DNA of 64,000 bases from Isoetes taiwanensis (Eukaryota > Streptophyta > Lycopodiopsida > Isoetales > Isoetaceae), in the NCBI GenBank assembly GCA_021234155.1, contig JAJEKV010000051.1:7540761-7604760 (forward strand), given 5' to 3'. This document shows, piece by piece, positions 21,597 through 33,060 of this stretch (position 1 is the first letter of the stretch; every line of letters begins with the position of its first letter). A program made the translations under genes and the position numbers. The notes under the pieces are model-generated. The model searched no databases. It had not been told where the DNA came from and saw only the letters and a program-made list of their open reading frames with translations.

Positions 21597-22139
21597 ATGG
21601 GTTCATGGTATTTGGGATGCCATTCTGGCATGTACCGGCACCGATACATGCCAAAATGGCATCCATGTACCGATGACCCGCGGTCACCGGTACATGCCAG
21701 AATGGCATCCCAAATACCATGAAGACCGGGTCACCGGTACATGCCAGAATGGCATCCCAAATACCATGAACCCATACATTACAAACATATGGAAAATTAC
21801 ACGATTTAATATGGGTTTGAAACCCAGTGAAATTCTCCCCCCTTTTGCCCTTTACTAATGCAAAGGCAAATTTTCGATTCTCATAGGATGTGTTTAAGAC
21901 TCCATACTTGCATAATTGTGTAGATGTCTCCAAATTTGTCTTATGTGTAGACATACAATTATTTCTTTCTTTTGTGATAGAGCCAACATCTTCGCCTGAA
22001 GCAGCATGCTATTCATGTGGCTTGTCGAGTCAAGAGGATGAGGATGAAGGTGGTCAAATTGTTTTGAACCTAAGTTGATAGTGTATATGATTGAATATGT
22101 CGAATTTTTCATCTTCAAGTCCTATTAAGCAATCAAAAT
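21233..22139. repeat. Large inverted repeat, two 406-bp arms
   Basis: 21233-21638 and 21734-22139 are near-perfect reverse complements of equal length with a 95-bp spacer. The spacer holds further copies, in both orientations, of the inner motif 'tacatgccagaatggcat'. Transcription would give a long hairpin RNA. The near-identical ORFs on the two strands (21418-21858 and 21514-21954) are a by-product of the palindrome. Confidence 0.93.
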
Positions 22140-22494
22140 AGCCGGGAGCGGGTCACTGGTACATGCCAGAATGGCAGACCAAATACCGTGAACCCACAAT
22201 ATGGTATTTGGGGGAGCAAAATTTGTCTCCGCTTCCTGCCCCATACAATTTTTGAGGCGCCAGACCATCTTGAGATCCTGCAGGGATGGCGCCAAGCAGA
22301 ACCTCACTTCAGCGACGATATGTAGCAGGTTCTGCAAGTCTTGGCAACAGTTTTGAACGTTTTGGGATAAAAAGGGCAAAAGCTATGGCACGACAACAAA
22401 GGAAGCGAAATGAAAGCAGTTCTGCCATTTTTCTTGCATCATTGCGTCTGTGCAAGCTTATTGAAGCTATGTTTGCTGTATTTTCTATTCATTC

Positions 22495-22796
22495 AGTCTT
22501 GCATGCTTCTGGCGGCTCCAAATCAGTGGATTCAACTGCAGGTAAGAATCTTGATAAAACTTGTGGATTCGGCTGCAAGATTTTAAATCTTATGTGTTTT
22601 TGATGTTTTGCAGTGATATTTGATGGAAATATGATGGCTCAAGCAGTCTTGCATGCTTCTGGCGGCTCCAAATCAGTGGATTCGAATGCAGGTAGGAGTC
22701 ATAGTAATTATTGTAGATTCGGTTGCAAGATTTTGGTAAATCTCATGTGTTTTTTTTATGTCTTATTGTGATATTTGACGAAAATATAATGGCTCA
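22495..22796 (+). repeat. 150-bp tandem duplication with splice-like borders
   Basis: Two copies begin at 22495 and 22645 with 'gtcttgcatgcttctggcgg'. Each holds an exon-like piece ending in gcaggta and a T-rich stretch before the next unit, so it may be a duplicated exon plus intron of an unknown gene. The ORF upstream of it (22286-22603) is not recognisable. Confidence 0.7.
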
Positions 22797-22915
22797 AGCA
22801 GAGATTACTCAAGAAACATGTAAAATCACATATATTTTGGAATGTTCTTGCATGCCTTTAAGATTCTAGGTTTTCATAAGTCCAGATAAAGAAAATGAAC
22901 CACTTACCTAAGATT

Positions 22916-23382
22916 GTCCACTCCACATAGTTCTTGCCTTTGCACCTAACAGCATACTTGAATAAATGAGCGCATGATGTCGACAAAAGTAGGGGCATGC
23001 CATTTCCATAAACTCCTGTGCATCTTCACAACAACTTGCTTCAAACTAGCACATTTATACATTTATTGCTTAATAAGACTTGAAGATGAAAAATTCGACA
23101 TATTCAATCACATACACTATCAACTTAGGTTCAAAACAATTTGACCACCTCATCATCCTCTTGACTCGACGAGCCACATGAATAGCATGCTGCTTCAGGC
23201 GAAGATGTTGGCTCTATTACAAAAGAAAGAAATAATTGTATGTCTACACATAAGACAAATTTGGAGACATCTACACAATTATGCAAGTATGGAGTCTTAA
23301 GCACATCCTATGAGAATCAAATATTTGCCTTTCCATTTCAAACCCATATTAAATCGTGTAATTTTCCATATGTTTGTAATGT
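22916..23382 (+). repeat. Direct repeat, right copy
   Basis: Second copy of 21078-21596. It stops just before the palindrome centre of the left copy, so it represents a single unfolded arm. Confidence 0.9.
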
Positions 23383-24534
23383 GCAGTGAAATGTCCAGTG
23401 AAATGAGCTCTGCTATTTTTTCCAAATCCTGACTCCTCCTTTGCCAAATCCTTGTTTGCTTGCTTCAAAACAGAGCTTTGGCTATGGCAGATGGAGTCGG
23501 TTTAATCTCCTGCCATGTTCTGTTGGACATAAGTTCCAGCCAAAGCTTCAAAAATCTCTCAGGCCTTCGTCAAGCTTCTTCGCAAACCTGATCTTTAGGA
23601 TCCTTGCCAGTTCAGAATCTTGTCTTGGCCAAGCTATGGCGAAGCTATGGCAGTGGAAGTCGGGAGAAATTCTCCCCCCTGCCATTTACGTAGAAAAATG
23701 TTCCTCCAGGGAACATTACATGGGGTTCGGGCCGGCATACCCTAAAGGGATTGCCAGGCCCTTACCCCACGTTATGTAGAATGGCATGGGGGAAGCCATT
23801 CTTGCTGCCCCCATGACCTGCAGAATCAGATCGCACTGCAACGAGCACCCTGGGGATGCGGATTCTAGTGTTTAGGCAAACTTTGATTAAATCACTGGCT
23901 TCTTCAAAATATAATTGCGTCCATTCAAAGGGCACTACTTCAATCTGACTACATAAATGAACATAAAACGGATTACGTGCTTGCACCACCTAAGGAAGCG
24001 GAACAGACAAATTTGAAAAACTCAAGGACGAAAATAAAAGTAAACAACAACGGCTACTTGCACTGGAGGCTAGAGGCAATGCTGGAAGAAGAGGAATTTT
24101 GCACGTGACGTACACATAGGATACACGGGCGTACATGTGTATAGGCTAGAATTGCACTCGTGCACCTCGGGTTAGGCAACCCAGCTAATCACTATTCACT
24201 GGTTATTCACCCGAACCTTGTAGCAAATTTGACCCAACTCTGTTAAATAATTCAATGCCCCCTTTCTTGCTCCGACAGCCCAAGCCGCTTCGAATTATGC
24301 AGCCATCATCTTGTTAATCCGATGCACAGCTCCAGGTAACTGAATCAATTATCTCTTTATATAAAACTTCGATGCATGTGTTTTTATTTACCGTTTATGC
24401 TATGGCAATCCATGTTGGATTCATATGTCATAAATTCCGTTGGCTGTTTATCTCTTTTATCATTGCAATATGACATAAATTCCCTTCATTCCGCTATCAT
24501 GTCATATTCATAGCAATCCAGTAATTTCTGTAAC
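23383..24534. other. No gene seen
   Basis: Mixed composition without recognisable coding sequence; the ORFs at 23441-23779 and 23762-23989 match nothing I know. Confidence 0.4.
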
Positions 24535-25275
24535 AAATTCAATCTTCTCTCTGCTAACGGTCTAGTTAAAATATCTGACAGCCGATCTTTTGTTCTTATA
24601 TATCCAATCTCAATTAATTTTCTGTGGACCACTTCTCTAAAACTGCATCTCTAATTCAATGTGCTTACTTCTCTCATGCAAGATAGGGTTCTTTGTCATT
24701 GCTACACTGTGCTGTCTGAGAATAACTGCGTAGGCATCTTCTGAACATATCCTAGCTCTTCGTCCTTTTCCATATCAATTCTTTGGCAGCCAAGTTAGTT
24801 GCTGCATAATCAAACTCTAATACAATGTTTTGTTTTCTGCATTTCCATGCTATTGGAGCTCCTCCAAATAACATGATGTAGCTCAAGGTTGACTTCCCCT
24901 CATCAGGATCATTTCCCCAATCGGCATCACAATATGCTTGCAGTGTTAAATTATTAATTGAAGGAAATATTATGCTTGTATTTCTTGTGCCTTTAAGGTA
25001 CTTTAAGATTCGCTTAATTGCTATCCAATGGCCTCTGCCTAGGCAGTTATTGTATCTGCTTAAGACCTTTATTGCATAGCTTTATCCAGTCTCGTACTGT
25101 TTGCTATATAACTCAAACAACCAATCAATGGCATGTAAGGTATTTTTTCTTTCATATTCTAATGTAGAACACAATCTTTTAGATATCTTGCCTCTAGTGA
25201 CCATTGGGGTTGGTGCTGATTTGCAACCTAAGATATCCACCTTCTTTATACAGGACATGCCACCTATGTGCATAT
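24535..25275 (-). pseudogene. Ty1/copia pol remnant (RT end and RNase H)
   Basis: Read on the minus strand, it shows GCKSAPTPMV, the region after RT in copia elements. CDADWGNDPDEGKST, FGGAPIAWKCRKQN, ERSKHIELEMQF and the terminal KDRLSDILTRPLAE follow, all RNase H hallmarks of copia elements. Several stops and indels are present (for example at 25082). No LTRs were found next to it. Confidence 0.85.
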
Positions 25276-25534
25276 GGTAGTTCAGAAACCCCTACTATAC
25301 GAGTTTATGATTGGAAAATTTGACCCCTTTCCATATGGTTATAATTAAGACCACACCAAAAATCCCTATCTATCACACCTAGTATACAAATGGAAAAGGG
25401 TCAAGAACCACACCCTCCCCTTCACCTTCCCGAGCTCCTTTTGATCCTGTCGAAGCTTAATGTTATCATTATAGAGAGTGGAACCACACCTCCTCTATGT
25501 GTCCTCAACTTTCTCAGGTTCAAATTCAACTTCC
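25276..25534. other. Unassigned, no gene seen
   Basis: Flank between the copia remnant and the MITE; nothing recognisable. Confidence 0.3.
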
Positions 25535-25856
25535 GGGTAAAAGCATGCTACGGTGTACCACTTTTGGAACCCTCAAAAGTACCTACACTGGGTACTTTTA
25601 AAACTGGTACTTTCTGTTTTTTCTTTCCATTAAAAGCAATTGAAAATTTTTGAATTGAAGGTCAATCACATGTCAATCTATAGTATTAGAGGATAACAAT
25701 ACTATTAGAGACTAATATAAATGAATTAACTCTCAAACTTATTATTTATTGCAGCATTTATGCAAGTTCCCAGTACCCAGTGCTTGGTACTTTTCTGGGT
25801 ATTTTTGCACTCCCTAAAAAGTACTTTAGATGGTACACCCTAGCATGCTTTCACCC
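25535..25856. mobile_element. MITE with 26-bp terminal inverted repeats
   Basis: The ends 25535-25560 and 25831-25856 are 26-bp inverted repeats with two mismatches (gggtaaaagcatgcta...). It is flanked by ttcc on both sides (25531-25534 and 25857-25860), a possible 4-bp target duplication. The interior is AT-rich, noncoding, and contains further inverted ggtacttt motifs. The superfamily is unclear. Confidence 0.7.
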
Positions 25857-26499
25857 TTCCAGGCTTAACTCAAACCACGTTTGTACGCCTTATGGCCTGT
25901 CAACTTTGGGTTACGAATAGTAAACAAGACCCATGCCTCACCATGAGTACGTCTTCGAAAGCTCCTCAACCACAACTACTTCAGACCACTTGACCAACAA
26001 GCCCATGACGAAATTTATCGTACTCTTAATCCTGCAGTTTAGCAATCTAACTGGGTGGGCATGGGTTCACACCAAAGTCACGACCTATGCTGTTGACACT
26101 GTGCCTCCAGGGACTTCATCAAAATTTGTTCATTTTGATCCTAACTTGGGACAATTCATGCCTCATGTCATGCAAAAATTATGCTAGAGTATTCTTCGTT
26201 TGATACAAGTGACAGAAGGACGCACGCTGGCCAATGTTCCTACTATCACACAAGCATAGCAATGGGTTGCTGATCCAGGTCCCTCCATGACATCTTTCCA
26301 TCATATCCCAATATTGCTGTTGAAGTTGAGCTCTTGCAAGGTGTTTGTCTCCCTACCTAACAATCTGACACCCATGGATCAGATTAGTCCCTCTGCTCAT
26401 GTTCCCTTGGAACTTCAAGAAGAATTAGCAAAAATCAAGATTTTTCTGAATATGGCCACCATTTTGAAGCCATGTCCTGCCCTTCGAGAATAATTACCT
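25857..26499. other. Unassigned, possibly decayed gag of the following gypsy remnant
   Basis: Plus-strand frames such as 25933-26187 and 26287-26493 have no recognisable motif. Position and orientation fit the upstream part of the pol remnant that follows. Confidence 0.3.
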
Positions 26500-28060
26500 C
26501 TACTCACAATGTTAGTTGCAGTAGTTGCCACATCTACGCTTATCAAACAACTATATCGCGCACCTTATAACATCAAGCTTGCCAATGGTCATATCATGCA
26601 ACTCAAGGTGTCACTCCAACACTCACGATCAGCATTGGTGATCTCAAACTTCCCTTGGAATTTGGCGTGTGGAAAGTTGGTGAGGATCCTGGTGATTATG
26701 AAATGCTGGGTGGACATCCTTTCCTTTGCCAAGCTAAAAGCGTCTATTATTGGGCCATAGATTAGTTAGTTTTCACAAATGAAAATTTGATTGTCACCAT
26801 GGACGTCAGCTTATCTCAGTTGCACATGCTAAGCCTTCCTTATCGGACAACGATTCTATAACTCTTCATAATACTTATTATCAGGTGCAAGCATTGACGA
26901 GAGAGCGTCCTCATCCTATTCCACCTGAATATGAAGATCCTTGGGCTGATATGGAACTTGACAATGATAATGTGATTGCCATTCTTGTCAATTCTTACTT
27001 GGCCCCTTGTCATCAGGTGCAACTCATGCGGCCCTAGGACTAGGATGACATTTAGAACCTCTCTTCTCAGGATCTTGCACTTGCACTTCAACAATCTATG
27101 GTAGATAAAGATCAGAAATCTCTGTTCTTCAAGACAGCTGATGCTATGAGTGATGAATCCTCTTGGGCTTGAAATCCTCAAGCAGAAACAGCTTTTTAAG
27201 AATTAAAATTTCTGCTTATGCAGGCACCAATTCTTGTTCCACCACAATGGGACAAACCTTTCCATGTTCATGTTGATGTCTCTACCTTTGCCATTGGTGC
27301 AGTGTTGTCTCAAGAATATGCACTGCATCAGGACAAACCTATATGCTTCACAAGTCGAAAACTTAATCCTGCGGAAAGCAATTACTCTCCTATTGAGCGT
27401 GAAGTCTTGGGACTCATTTTCTATGTACAACACTTATGCTACTATCTATTAGGCAGTAAAATTAAATTCTTTGTAGATCATCAAGCACTTCTATATTTGA
27501 TCAACAAAACAATGCCCACAGATCACATTGCATGCCGAGCATTCCTTTGCAAGAATTCTGTTAACACCAGTTGCAATGCCCACGCCATTCAGTAAATGGA
27601 GTATGGACTATATCAGCTCCATCGATCCTTTTGCTCGAAATATACGTGCTCGAAATACACATGCTCGATATATTCTTGTCCTCTCGGAATATGCCACCAA
27701 GTGGGCAGAAGCTTGTGCCCTCACAGATAACATAGCGGTCATCACACACTTTGGCTTACCCACGGAAATGTCATTGACCAAGGATTTCATTTTGTTAATC
27801 ACACTATTAAAAAGATCACGAACTATCTACATATTCATCACGGGAAAAGCACGTCATATTATCCGCAAGGCTGTACTCTGGCAGAAAGCACAAACAAAAC
27901 CTTGATGAACATTTTGAAGAAAAATTGTGATGCTTCACGATAAGATTCGCCAAGAGAAACTATCGGCTGTCTTATGGACCTACAACACCACCTACAAAAT
28001 TGCTACAGGGAAAACTTCTTTCAAGTTGGTTTATAGACAACTGTACTGGAGTCAGATCTT
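26500..28060 (+). pseudogene. Ty3/gypsy pol remnant (protease, RNase H, integrase)
   Basis: A protease-like part at 26510-26830 has ANGHIMQ and, after a shift, GGHPFLCQAK. Most of RT is missing. RNase H lies at 27218-27595: PFHVHVDVSTFAIGAVLSQ, CFTSRKLNPAESNYSPIERE, FFVDHQALLYL. An integrase core piece follows at 27580-27800: FSKWSMDYI, ARYILVLSEYATKW, HFGLPTEMS. A later piece with the TYKIATGKTSF motif is near 27980. Many stops and deletions are present. The RNase H and integrase wording differs from the element at 2681-15427, so it is another lineage. Confidence 0.82.
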
Positions 28061-28439
28061 TTTGAATGGATAAGGTGGTACCTTTTAGATGATTGCCATG
28101 TCGCAAGATGTGCATTCTTGGAGAGGGCATCTCGAAAATGGACTAAGAGATGACGAGGATGGTCGGGTCACTGCTCTAACAAGTCGCGCCAAGAGAATGC
28201 CATCTGCTTATATGTTCATCACCTGGGTTAAAAAACTTACTGCCTCATCTGTGGTAGGAAAGTTATTCATCCCCCCAAGACCTACAATATGTAGGTTCAG
28301 GGGTCAGGGCCGATATGTGCTCTGTGGCCCTGCCTGGCTCAGAAGGCATGACCTCTACCTATGCAACGTGCAACAACAGGTGGAGTCTATGTAGACACGT
28401 GTACTCTATAGCCAAGATACCATACTTTGGCCGCATGTA

Positions 28440-29850
28440 GCATATTGACATTGTATGTTGATGAGAATGCTGAGACTATGTTGCATAGATTGAAGAAGAC
28501 CACTCAAAGGACAAGAGAGAATTTATTAAAGATGCCATCCATTTTGACCAAGAAGGATATTTATCAAGAAGATGATATTGACATAGAAGAGTTGACTGGT
28601 AAGCATATGTCCAAGTCTTCTTTCTTGGATATTTAGAAGGAAAATCATTTGGAGATTGACATAGTTGACATAAAAGCGCATAGCTTCCTCCAAATGTAAT
28701 ATATGCATAGTTATCAAAGAGAAATTGGCTAAAACTCGGGATTTATTGGAAAAAAGAGAGTTATAAGTGAAAAGGAAGACCAAAACAAGAACAGATATGT
28801 GTTTTCATACTTTTCTTATCGTTTATGGAAGGATTTGTGTGATGACATGCATTTGGGGTTCATGATGGTTGGGCATATACATGATGATAAAGATGCTCTA
28901 TTTGGCAAATACTCCTCTTTTGAGAAGGTCGATGCACCAACTATTTCAGAGTTAATGCATTTCTTTCGGAAATGTAGTTTGAAGGCTCCAACGCTTACCT
29001 TGTGCACGAGGTTCCTAATAGAAGGGCTTTGTAACAGGCTACATTCTTGATAAGTCAGAATGTTTCATTGGCCATCTAGGACTGCTTCTTTTCAAGTTCT
29101 ATATAAAAGATGATTGGCCTCTAATATTCTATAAGATGAGACCTGGACATCGAGAGTGGCTGCCGAAGAAGGATATTAAAATGCAGAAAGCAGATGTAGA
29201 GGGTGCATCCATGATTCCTCAAGGACTGCTAAAGACTATACCTCAAGCTCTTAAGGACATTTGAGAAGCTTCATATCAAAGTACATCATGGATTAGGTAG
29301 CCCTATCAAAAGGAGGAGAGCATTGTGGTCAAATGCATACATGAATGAGGTTATTGACTACTGGTTGAATCTACTATGTGTGCTTGGAGATGTGGATGTT
29401 GGTCCATCTGACATATATTTTCTTCCCTCACATATGGCAAGATGCTTTGGTTGAATTAGAAGTAGTAATCCAGCAAAGTAATCTTCGACCAACATATGCA
29501 GACCCATCTAATCAGAGATCCGAAAATCCCATTCAGATCTTTGAACCATATCAAGATATTAAGAAGGATATGTTCTTACTTTTGAGGCCAGTTGATAGCT
29601 ATCCAACATGGTTATGTTATACAGAAGAAGACCCTATAGAAGATCCAAATGAGTCTCACTACGAAGAAATGTATGTTTCTTGGTGGGAGCCAATAGGAAG
29701 GTTGTATCTTATCCTAATAACTACATTGATTATTAGGAGAAGATATGGAGGGCCTAATTCTAATGATCGGCATCGACATCAACCAATAAGAATCATTGAC
29801 TACGCATGGACGGTTGAAGGGATGGCTTCAACTATTTTGGTCCCATGATG
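28440..29850 (+). pseudogene. Degenerate DUF7869-like gene
   Basis: At 28799-29050 the frame reads RLWKDLCDDMHLGFMMVGH, then HDDKDALFG. This fits the GH.H.D.D..F pattern of DUF7869 proteins, which are common near plant and protist transposons. Downstream, FKFYIKDDWPL and a REWLPKK segment at 29085-29180 continue the similarity. A last open part (29378-29848) ends RIIDYAWTVEGMASTILVP. Stops and frame changes break it throughout. The assignment is by pattern only. Confidence 0.42.
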
Positions 29851-30947
29851 TGGGCTCTATGTTAAGAGATCTAATTACTAGAATAAGGATGATAGGGATG
29901 AACAACATAAAATTGTCTTTGTTTATGTAAAATGTGGTAGCTTAAAATTCTCAAATTAATAAAATGGTGTTTTAACATGTAACTATAGACACCTCCAACA
30001 ACTTTGCAAATGCAATTTGTGCCAAGTTGAAGGAGACACTAGAAAGACAAAGCAACCAAGTTTGAGGTCAAAGATAAGAGAACAGATGAGGATCGTATGA
30101 TTGACCAGTTATCTTGTCAATCTACATATTGGATGTCTTCGACACTGTCTCCATTAGAGTCCCAAATTGCAGATATATCATCCATGACAAGATGGATCAA
30201 TAGAGGACTTGTCTACCACAACTAAGGTATATACCAAAGTCATGTGGAAGGTCTTATCCATTGCAAATTTCAATGACAGGAAAAAAATCACACACATCCA
30301 ACCACATACTATGGACATTACAGTTTGAAATTATGGAGTCATGATCTAAATTTTCACAATAGCTTGATGAGGTGTTTGAGGAACTACGAGAATGAATACA
30401 AAGGTGACCTATAAGACCGCAATGTTTGCCAATCATTGTTTGGCGCTTTATTAGATGGAACCCCTAAAGTTGTTGAGAAGTTTAGCAAGGCAAGGTTTAG
30501 ATTAGATGGAGCTATATATGGTGTAACGTCGACTTCTAATGGACAGTTTCAAGAGCTCCCCAAAAGATAGATAGATTACTATTACAAATGGATAATTATG
30601 CTGACCAAAATAAGAGTAGGTGATTCTTTTCTTTTCTTTCTCACTTGACATCAGTTGGTATATTTGAAAGGGTTAATCTAGGGTTTCTAACGCCTGATCA
30701 CATACATGAGAATGTAAGAAATATAGGATTGAGCTTCAGAAGCACACTGTCACAAACTTTTCTAGTCTAATAGGACTCTTCTCATTGTGCACTCCCAGTT
30801 GTTTTTGATGATATACGTAGAGGACGTTCAACAGTAGGCTCATACCGTAGGATTTTTTTGAAAAGTTTTAGTTAACTGTTAGAGAAGAATACATGGTTTT
30901 GCAAACATTGTTTTTATTTTGGGGGAGGTGTGTACATTCAAGCGTTT
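29851..30947. other. No gene seen
   Basis: AT-rich, no recognisable domain on either strand; probably the decayed end of the upstream pseudogene or older repeats. Confidence 0.35.
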
Positions 30948-31258
30948 ATATATAGGGGTCCTCGCCTCCTATAGGATGCCCTGTATAGGGGGGGTGGGTG
31001 GTAATTCAATGGTTCAATTTTTTTATATGACATATGTCCATTTCAACGTTTAAATGTGTCATATTAAATTTAAAATACGTCTGGAAAATTTGAGCATGTA
31101 TATGTAGGGGTCCTCGCTTCCTTTAGGATGCCCTGTACAAAATACCGACAAAAACAACCCTTCTTTTTTTGGAAGTTGGGGGTGGGGGTAATTCAATGGT
31201 TCAATTTTTTTTTTTATATGGCAGATGGCCCTTTCAACGTTTGAATGTGTCATATTCG
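30948..31258. repeat. Two-copy tandem repeat of about 150 bp
   Basis: Each copy has 'aggggtcctcgc', then 'aggatgccctgta', then a G-rich run before 'taattcaatggttcaattt' and 'catttcaacgtt'-like sequence. The copies start near 30948 and 31099 and differ by indels in the G-rich run. Confidence 0.75.
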
Positions 31259-31574
31259 TAGGAAATATGTACAAAAATCTTTTGCAGCCCATGCAGGGCC
31301 AAATAAGATATGTTTGAGGAAGGAAGAGGGACATAAAAAAATGGAGTTCAGTTGACAATGAAATGAAGTTATAGAAAAAGAAATGCAGGGAAACATTAGC
31401 AATTTGTACAAACAATCTCATTTGTAGCCTTCTGTGTAAATATTTGCATGCAAAAAATCTTGTGTTTTAAGGTTTCTTGTAGTATTATTTATTCATTGAT
31501 GTTGATTATCAATGGTCTTAAAACGGCTTTAAGATTACTTTAGATATATAGATTAAGGGAGCTTGCAGAACAAT

Positions 31575-33060
31575 AGACTAGACTAGACTAGACTAGAATA
31601 GAATAGTTTTTTATCATCCGCAGAGACCAATCGGACTATGGAAACTACTAAATGTGTGCAGCAAACTTATTATGGCACTGGTTCCATCCCCCAAAAAAAG
31701 GTTTTCGAGGGAAAAGACGTGGTAGCAATAAGAGTGCCGTCAAACTGTACGAATGTACATATCATGAAATATATACCAATATATACAAATCAGGAAAACG
31801 TTCGAGGACAAAGCTGATCACGCACATCCATGACCTCCGGAGGTATGATCCCAGGATTTGGACTGAAGTCATGCTCAGTATCACATATAGCGATTGGCCA
31901 GGCCTGACCAACTCAGCATAGCGCACGTGTATTTGATCATAAGATGGGTAGCTCTGGAGGGTATGACATTCATTCTCAACTGCTCCCATATGGCAATACC
32001 GACAAAGCCTATCCTGATATGGCTCTCCAATCCATCTGTCTGTCTCAATTCAGAGACGAATAACATCATCCACACGAATGGAGGCACTATGTTTTTTCAT
32101 AGGTAGATGGGTATGCAGGTAGCATTGCGAGCCCCATTCCATGCTTAGGTTTACGTGGCACTAGTAATGTGTTGTCTTGACCTGTTCAAGAGCACAGGCA
32201 TCCCAGATCTTGCTGAGGAAGCAAGCATCCAGGTATTGCCTCAAGCTATGTCGGCCTGCCTCTGTTTGCATCTGTATGCACCTGCACTCCTGCACATTCC
32301 ATCTGGCGAGCTATTGAGCTCGCTTTTCTTTCCAATAGGCCTTGAGGCATTTTGGCCCCATTGCCACGGTATAAGCCAGACTTGGGAGACGAGCATTGTC
32401 CATATAGACCATCTTCTAAAAGTAGATAATGTGGCGATCAAGGGCCACCTTAGGGGCAAGAATCCTGTCTCCTGCAATAGGATTTGGTATGGAACCGTGA
32501 ACTTCACCTCCAGTGCCCAAGCAAAGAAGGCTTTCTGCACCTGCTTCAAGCCATTTCAGGTAGCGATCGAGACCACATGGCCCCAGACTCGACCCCGTAC
32601 AAAAAGAGATGCTCCACCAATACCCTAAATAGGTGTGACTGATGCCCTCAATCATATGACTTTGCTCTATGACTATTGCTCTGCATTGCATAAAGCACCT
32701 TCTAGCCCACTATCGCTCGTAGATGGATGGACGCGTCCCAGTGCATAGCAGAGGGGAACTCCACTCTCAAATATTTGTAGGCGGGTGCCACTTCCACAGT
32801 TTGCCCTCGATAGCTGAAGGAGGGAGCCTTTGGCTGATGCGAGGATGATATGAGGAACACCTTAGTCTTGGCCAGGTTGACGCGCATGCCAGTCAGTCGC
32901 CTGGCAGAATGTGTCCAAGGCATTGTGATGGCATTGCATGTTCGATGGGGTGTCATTACTGAGTGGACGTTCACAATTGTTCCTAATGTTATTAAGAATC
33001 ATCGTCTGCCCAATGCCCAAAAGGCACAAAAGATCATAACATACACTTAAATTGGCCTTG
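31575..33060 (-). pseudogene. LINE ORF2 remnant, C-terminal half, with 3' tail
   Basis: On the minus strand, 32974-32702 reads ARRLTGMRVNLAKTKVFLI, then SYRGQTVEVAPAYKYL, the end of a plant LINE reverse transcriptase. Further on are a LFLYGVESGAMWS segment and KAFFAWALEVKFTVPYQILL, matching the second LINE copy at 49760-51070. The 3' end at 31575-31610 is a tail of actag/aatag units preceded by a 'ttggtctct...gatgataaaa' motif, also found in the LINE tail at 59130-59325. Many stops and shifts are present. Confidence 0.75.

Noticed and set aside
21418-21954. Two 146-codon ORFs on opposite strands with nearly the same protein
   Set aside because: They are mirror readings of the inverted repeat arms.
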